54,916 nucleotides of DNA, taken from the NCBI GenBank assembly GCA_013288235.1, contig JABDCF010000014.1:1-54916 (forward strand), in the 5' to 3' direction. A program made the translations under genes and the position numbers. The stretch is from Bacteroidota bacterium. GTDB lineage: Bacteria > Bacteroidota > Bacteroidia > Sphingobacteriales > Sphingobacteriaceae. Positions 51,013-54,916 of the stretch are shown one piece after another. The notes under the pieces were generated by a model, which made no database searches, was not told the origin of the DNA, and saw only the letters and a program-made list of their open reading frames with translations. Position 1 is the first letter of the stretch; each line of letters opens with the position of its first letter.

Positions 51013-51952
51013 AACTGGATTCGGACCACTTCTTATACACCGTTTCCGACATCAGCTTTATCCCTTCCTCATAACTGGTTGGCTTAAAATTAAAGGCTTT
51101 TTCAAATTTCGAGGAGTCGAAAATGTAGTCATGGTTATATTGATAATACATTTCTACAGTACTCATTACAACTTTATTAAACAAACCATAAGCCCATAGC
51201 AGGAATTTATTGATAGCAAAGTAACCAGGTTTAACCTTATAAATCCGGGCTGCAATTTCAATAAACTGTTTCCCATGCAATGCAGGTGCTGTTGGCATAT
51301 GCCATATTTGGTTATCACTTTCTGGATGCTGGCCAAGCAGGTACATTGCTTTTCCCATGTCGGGGATATAACTGAAGTTATGCAGTTTTTTGGGGTTGCC
51401 AAGCCATTGTGCGGTTTTCCCTTTCGCATAATTATCAAGCACCATCATGTCAAAAAAGCTGTTTTTGTTTTCGGTGCCATAAAAATCAGCAGCGCGGGCA
51501 ATGCTGGCATTAATGTTCCCTGCCTTTACTTCATCCATAAGCATGGTTGCTATTCCGGCGCGTACTTTGCCTTTTTCGCTGCATGGGTTGTATGGCGTGT
51601 TTTCGGTCATCGGGCCATCAACTAAACCATACATATAAACGTTGTCAAAAAATATTAGCCTGGCTTTTGTGGCCTTAGTCACATTTATTATGTTTTGCAT
51701 AATTACAGGCCATTGCGCTTTCCATATATTTTTGTCATAAACCAGCCCGGCGCAAACATAAATTACTGTCGAGCCCTTTACCGCTTCCAGCACTTCGGCA
51801 TAGTTTAACAGGTCGGCTTTTCGCCAGGTTATGTTTTTATCTTCGCTAACAATTGGTTTGCGGCTAACCAGGCGTATAGTCTGGTTATTGTTTGATAGTT
51901 CGCGGGTTAGCGCATTTGCTACGGCCCCGCCGGCCCCTAATATTGTGTGCAT
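51011..51952 (-). CDS. NAD(P)-dependent epimerase/dehydratase (extended SDR)
   Basis: A 313-residue extended short-chain dehydrogenase-like protein. The nucleotide-binding start HTILGAGGAVANALTRELS, a YVCAGLVYD strand, the catalytic-area Tyr in VYMYGLVDGPM and the substrate-binding half (SYIPDMGKAMYLLGQHPES) are visible; the YxxxK-type signature is not canonical (VYMYGLVD), so catalysis may differ. Sugar or isoflavone-reductase-like substrates are possible. Confidence 0.8.
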   Translation of the reverse strand: MHTILGAGGAVANALTRELSNNNQTIRLVSRKPIVSEDKNITWRKADLLNYAEVLEAVKGSTVIYVCAGLVYDKNIWKAQWPVIMQNIINVTKATKARLIFFDNVYMYGLVDGPMTENTPYNPCSEKGKVRAGIATMLMDEVKAGNINASIARAADFYGTENKNSFFDMMVLDNYAKGKTAQWLGNPKKLHNFSYIPDMGKAMYLLGQHPESDNQIWHMPTAPALHGKQFIEIAARIYKVKPGYFAINKFLLWAYGLFNKVVMSTVEMYYQYNHDYIFDSSKFEKAFNFKPTSYEEGIKLMSETVYKKWSESS

Positions 51953-52024
51953 GATTTTTTCGTTTTTGTTTAAGACAAAGGTATAGCATCCCTGTGAGCC
52001 AAAACGTTAACAAAAGATAACGAA

Positions 52025-52222
52025 TTGGAGAGAATGCGGAATGCGGAATGTCGAATGCGGAATGATTTGAATTTGAGGAATTTCAAAGATTACAAATCTG
52101 AGGGAATGCGAAATGCGGAAGGTCGATTGCGGAATAGTTTGAATTTGAGGAGTTTTAGCTATAAGGCTCCGGATATGCTTGAATTCAATGTAAATACTTC
52201 CGAAATCGACATTCCGCATTCC
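52025..52222. repeat. Two 53-base direct repeats with an inverted arm
   Basis: 52031-52083 and 52103-52155 are diverged direct repeats of an AATGCGGAATG...TTTGAATTTGAGG unit. GGAATGCGGAATGTCG (52038-52053) is the exact complement of 52207-52222. Further AATCGTAAATC words run to the Crp/Fnr stop at 52265. This explains the 312-base gap from 51953 to 52264; no gene is present. Confidence 0.8.
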
Positions 52223-52264
52223 GAAATCAACATAAATCGTAAATCTAAAATCGTAACTCGTAAA

Positions 52265-52870
52265 TCATTTGGCTACTCTCAATATCCTTCTTCTTATCCG
52301 CGAAAGCGAAACGGGGGTGATGCCTAAAAAATGGGCGATGTAATGCTGGGGCATGCGTTGTAAAATGTCGCGACCGGTGGTTAGCAGATCAAGGTAGCGT
52401 TCTTCGGGAGTTTTGGTGATGAAGGACGCCATTCTGTCGTCATAACAAATGAGGTAATATTCGGCAACCAGCCTGCCGAAACGTTCCATTTTATATCCAA
52501 GCATGGGATGGGCGAGCATGGTTTGCAGGTCATTATAACTAACGGTGATAAGGAAGCTATCCTCAAGCGCCTGGATATAATTGAAGCCGGGCTGCCTGGT
52601 TAAAAAGCTTTTGTACGAACTTACCAGTTCATTCTCAAAACTAAAATAGTTTGTAATTTCTTCACCGTCTTTAACATAATAATAACGTACCGATCCTTTT
52701 ACAACAAAGCCAAACTCGTTGCAAACTGCCCCCTGTTCGGCAAAATGCTTTTTCTTTTTAAGCATCCTAAAACCTAAATGATCCTTAAAAACAGCCCATT
52801 CTGCATCATCAAAAACAATGAATTGGGTTAGGTATTCCCTGAAAACTGTTAAAGCATTTAGCGTGTCCAT
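52265..52870 (-). CDS. Crp/Fnr-family transcription regulator
   Basis: A 201-residue regulator: cNMP-type beta roll (residues 30-120; KKKKHFAEQGAVCNEFGFVVKGSVRYYY) and C-terminal helix-turn-helix (about 173-201; MPQHYIAHFLGITPVSLSRIRRRI). It resembles the regulator at 7230-7805 in length and HTH core but is not close to it in sequence. No Fe-S cysteines. It is followed by repeats and preceded by GGATTTCGGATTTTCG words. Confidence 0.85.
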   Translation of the reverse strand: MDTLNALTVFREYLTQFIVFDDAEWAVFKDHLGFRMLKKKKHFAEQGAVCNEFGFVVKGSVRYYYVKDGEEITNYFSFENELVSSYKSFLTRQPGFNYIQALEDSFLITVSYNDLQTMLAHPMLGYKMERFGRLVAEYYLICYDDRMASFITKTPEERYLDLLTTGRDILQRMPQHYIAHFLGITPVSLSRIRRRILRVAK

Positions 52871-52922
52871 GGCTATATTTCGGATTTCGGATTTTCGATT
52901 TCGGATTTATGATAGGAAAGAC

Positions 52923-53804
52923 CTAAACATGAATACCAAATACTGACCCATGAGTTGTAATAAATCTGTCTAACAAAAAGAAAACGGCAAAAACTACACT
53001 GGCGATGCCGTTGGTGGTCATAAAGGCAAAGTTTACGCGGCTAAGGTCGTTGGGTTTTACAAGCAGGTGCTGGTAAATGAGCATTACGCAGAAAAATACA
53101 ATCCCCAAATAATAAAGAATGCCCACCTGGGTAAAAAATACCGGCATCACCACAAAAGCAGCCGAAAGTACGTGTAAAAAGGTGGATAACCTTAGTGCAT
53201 TTACCTTACCAAGATAAGCAGGGATAGAATGGAGGTTTTCGTTACGGTCGAAATCTTCATCCTGTAAAGCGTAAATAATATCAAAGCCGCTTACCCAGCA
53301 TAATACTGCGAATGAAAAAAACAAAGGCGTTAAAGCAAAAGCTCCGGTTACTACTAAATAAGCGCCAATTGGCGCTAAGGACAAACCCAAGCCCAATACG
53401 AGATGACAAAGCGCCGTAAACCTTTTGGTAGCGCTATAGCCCAATACCACCAGCAAAGCCACCGGCGAAAGATAAAAGCATAACCTGTTAATAAACCAGG
53501 TGGTAGCAATAAATAAAAGGCAATTAATAATGGTAAAAGTTAAGGCTGACGCCGGACTTATCCTGCCGGAAGGGATATCGCGCTGTTTTGTACGAGGGTT
53601 TTTTGCATCAACGTCCTTGTCGAGGTAGCGGTTAAATGCCATTGCCGAGTTTCGTGCAAACACCATGCATAAAACCATCATCACCAGTTTTGGCCACTCA
53701 AACTGGTAGTTGGTTGTAGTTACTGCCAAAAAGAAGCCGATAAAGGCAAATGGCATCGCAAATATGGTATGGGTGAACGTAACTAACGACAGGTATTTTT
53801 TCAT
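52923..53804 (-). CDS. UbiA-type polyprenyltransferase (menaquinone pathway, MqnP-like)
   Basis: A 293-residue integral membrane prenyltransferase with about nine helices. The two aspartate motifs are NRYLDKDVDAKNPRTKQR (aspartates D61-D65 area) and DIIYALQDEDFDR. Bacteroidota lack ubiquinone; members of this clade are thought to prenylate a futalosine-pathway intermediate for menaquinone. Specific substrate inferred from the family only. Confidence 0.8.
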   Translation of the reverse strand: MKKYLSLVTFTHTIFAMPFAFIGFFLAVTTTNYQFEWPKLVMMVLCMVFARNSAMAFNRYLDKDVDAKNPRTKQRDIPSGRISPASALTFTIINCLLFIATTWFINRLCFYLSPVALLVVLGYSATKRFTALCHLVLGLGLSLAPIGAYLVVTGAFALTPLFFSFAVLCWVSGFDIIYALQDEDFDRNENLHSIPAYLGKVNALRLSTFLHVLSAAFVVMPVFFTQVGILYYLGIVFFCVMLIYQHLLVKPNDLSRVNFAFMTTNGIASVVFAVFFLLDRFITTHGSVFGIHV

Positions 53805-53818
53805 GTTGAATTAATAAC

Positions 53819-53899
53819 GAATATCGAATTTTGAATATCCAATGTCGAAGTTAGAACAATAATAATACTTCGGCGTTCAAAATTCAACATTCGATATTC
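53819..53899. repeat. Inverted repeat of GAATATCGAAT words
   Basis: 53819-53851 pairs with 53867-53899 at 27 of 33 positions with a short loop. It lies between the UbiA-type gene and the OYE fragment, both on the minus strand. Confidence 0.7.
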
Positions 53900-53914
53900 A
53901 AAATTCAAAAAATA

Positions 53915-54727
53915 TTACCATTTAGCCCTTAAATACTGATCGGGCCATTTTACTTCATATCCCAGTTCATGTGCCGCCCTCAGCGGGAAATAGGGATCGC
54001 GTAATAGCTCGCGGGCAATGAAAATCAAATCGGCCTGTCCATTTTGGATTATCGCATCTGCCTGTTCTGCTTCTGTTATAAGTCCAACTGCGCCGGTGAG
54101 AATACCGCTTTCCTTTTTCACTTTTTCGGCGAACTCAACCTGGTAGCCCGGTTTAAGCGGAATCTTCGCTGTGGCAACGTTGCCACCTGAAGAACAATCA
54201 ATCAAATCGACACCTTTGTTGATCAATACTTTGCCCAAAGCTGCTGAATCATCGGCGGTCCAGCCACCTTCGGTCCACTCGTTTGCCGAAATGCGGACAA
54301 AAAACGGGTTTTCAGCCGGCCAAACTTCCTGAATACTTTCAATGATCTCCAACAATAAGCGGATCCGGTTTTCAAACGAACCGCCATACTCATCCGTCCG
54401 CTGGTTACTTAAGGGCGATAAAAATTCGTTTATCAGGTAACCATGTGCCGCATGAATCTCTATTACATCGAAACCAGCCTTAAGCGTACGCAAGGCCGCG
54501 GCCTTAAAATCGGCTTTTACTTTTTCGATGCCGGTTTTGTCCAAAGCAATTGGCGCTTCCTCTGCTTCAATAAATGGAATTGCACTTGGCGCAACAGCTT
54601 TCCAGCCGTTTGGGTTGTCAGATGGAATTTGCTTGCCCCGATCCATCATCATTCCGTAAAAATCAGGATGTACGATAAAAGGTGACAGGTTATCTCCCAT
54701 CTTTGCCAAAAAAACATCATGCCACAT
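53915..54727 (-). pseudogene. Old Yellow Enzyme (NADH:flavin oxidoreductase), N-terminus missing or replaced
   Basis: From about residue 30 to the end this matches the C-terminal three-quarters of YqjM-type OYE: GKQIPSDNPNGWKAVAPSAIPF, VIEIHAAHGYLINEFLSPLSNQRTDEYGG, VDLIDCSSGG, TGAVGLIT and RELLRDPYFPLRAAHELG. The first 29 residues after the Met do not match OYE, and a stop codon directly precedes the Met. The missing N-terminal strand with the active-site Cys appears on the opposite strand at 54719-54916. So the gene has been cut and inverted, or the assembly is chimeric. Confidence 0.75.
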
Positions 54728-54916
54728 CTATTTTCTCCTATAAAAATAAAAAATATCGAATTTAAAAACCGGTTAGTGGTTTCGCCTATGTGCGAATACT
54801 CCAGCGAAGATGGTTTCGCTAACGACTGGCACCTGGTGCATTTAGGCAGCCGGGCTGTTGGTGGCGCCTCGTTAGTATTTACCGAGGCAATTGCCGTATC
54901 GTCCGAAGGACGGATT
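54719..54916 (+). CDS. N-terminal part of Old Yellow Enzyme, running off the window
   Basis: An open frame of 66 codons from ATG at 54719 that reaches the end of the window without a stop. It reads [18 protein letters not shown], then [10 protein letters not shown] with the family's active-site Cys25, and continues [18 protein letters not shown] and [13 protein letters not shown], an exact fit to YqjM-type N-termini. It overlaps the first codons of the minus-strand OYE fragment by nine bases and is head to head with it. It may be the start of an intact second OYE gene or the other half of the same broken gene. Confidence 0.8.
   Translation, partial: MPHLFSPIKIKNIEFKNRLVVSPMCEYSSEDGFANDWHLVHLGSRAVGGASLVFTEAIAVSSEGRI

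Noticed and set aside
50889..51029. N-terminal extension of the M3 peptidase
   Set aside because: It would translate both palindromes; homologues begin near MIHKKTRTYIP.
54443..54685. 80-codon plus-strand frame at the OYE fragment
   Set aside because: It is the complement of the clearly coding minus strand and has no domain similarity.

Overview
The window looks like chromosomal DNA from a member of the Bacteroidota, most likely a Sphingobacteriaceae (Mucilaginibacter/Pedobacter type). The clues are gliding-type Gld ABC transporter genes, a type IX secretion sorting domain, an ECF sigma operon with a Bacteroidetes-type 'sensor of ECF sigma' lipoprotein-like partner, DUF4397 lipoproteins, a GH130/glycosyltransferase cluster, and promoters of the Bacteroidetes TAnnTTTG type (clear upstream of rpsT and trxA). 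I saw no rRNA, tRNA, CRISPR array or insertion sequence.

Layout. 1-1.5 kb: a calcineurin-like phosphoesterase and a DoxX protein, each broken by one extra T in a T-run. 1.6-6.4 kb: a redox/stress signalling group consisting of a UBP-type zinc finger, a receiver domain fused to a thioredoxin-reductase-like flavoprotein, a soluble cNMP-domain histidine kinase, a small GNAT protein and an OsmC/mono-cluster Fe-S fusion. 6.4-8.5 kb: M24 peptidase, Crp/Fnr regulator, KTSC protein and rpsT. 8.7-16.7 kb: TPR histidine kinase, RemB/Wzi-like outer-membrane protein, Zn-phospholipase/S1-P1 family protein, TMEM175-like channel, DedA and two DUF4397 lipoproteins. 17-23.1 kb: dnaN, a GldF-GldG fusion, two paralogous small beta-barrels and a short GldA-like ATPase. 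23.3-31.4 kb: trxA, DUF58 protein, GH130 enzyme, a low-GC trio of small overlapping genes, and two glycosyltransferases. 31.6-37.8 kb: class III aminotransferase, ECF sigma operon, bcp, M23 peptidase and a fumarylacetoacetase-family enzyme. 38-49 kb: T9SS cargo, Kup, PAP2 phosphatases, SemiSWEET, amino-acid permease, a small membrane-anchored protein and a very large TraB/GumN protein. 49-54.9 kb: M3 peptidase, NAD-epimerase, Crp/Fnr regulator, UbiA-type prenyltransferase, and two head-to-head pieces of an Old Yellow Enzyme at the window edge.

How the genes work together. The 1.6-6.4 kb group reads as one signalling and redox unit: a soluble kinase that can sense through its cNMP-type domain could phosphorylate the receiver half of the flavoprotein, with the zinc-finger protein as a possible partner. 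The GH130 enzyme and the two glycosyltransferases suggest making and recycling of a mannose-type glycan. sigma, anti-sigma-like and sensor genes form one ECF circuit. GldFG plus the ATPase form an ABC transporter of the gliding/secretion type.

The strongest structure outside genes is a dispersed set of intergenic inverted repeats made of short iterated words (GACTT/AAGTC, GATTAGA, GTTGATTAAG, GATTTCACCGAT and others). They lie in many gaps, between genes in all orientations, often touching a stop or start codon. Together with the low-GC three-gene operon, the cysteine-free receiver-flavoprotein cluster and the rearranged OYE gene, these are the best candidates for something undescribed.
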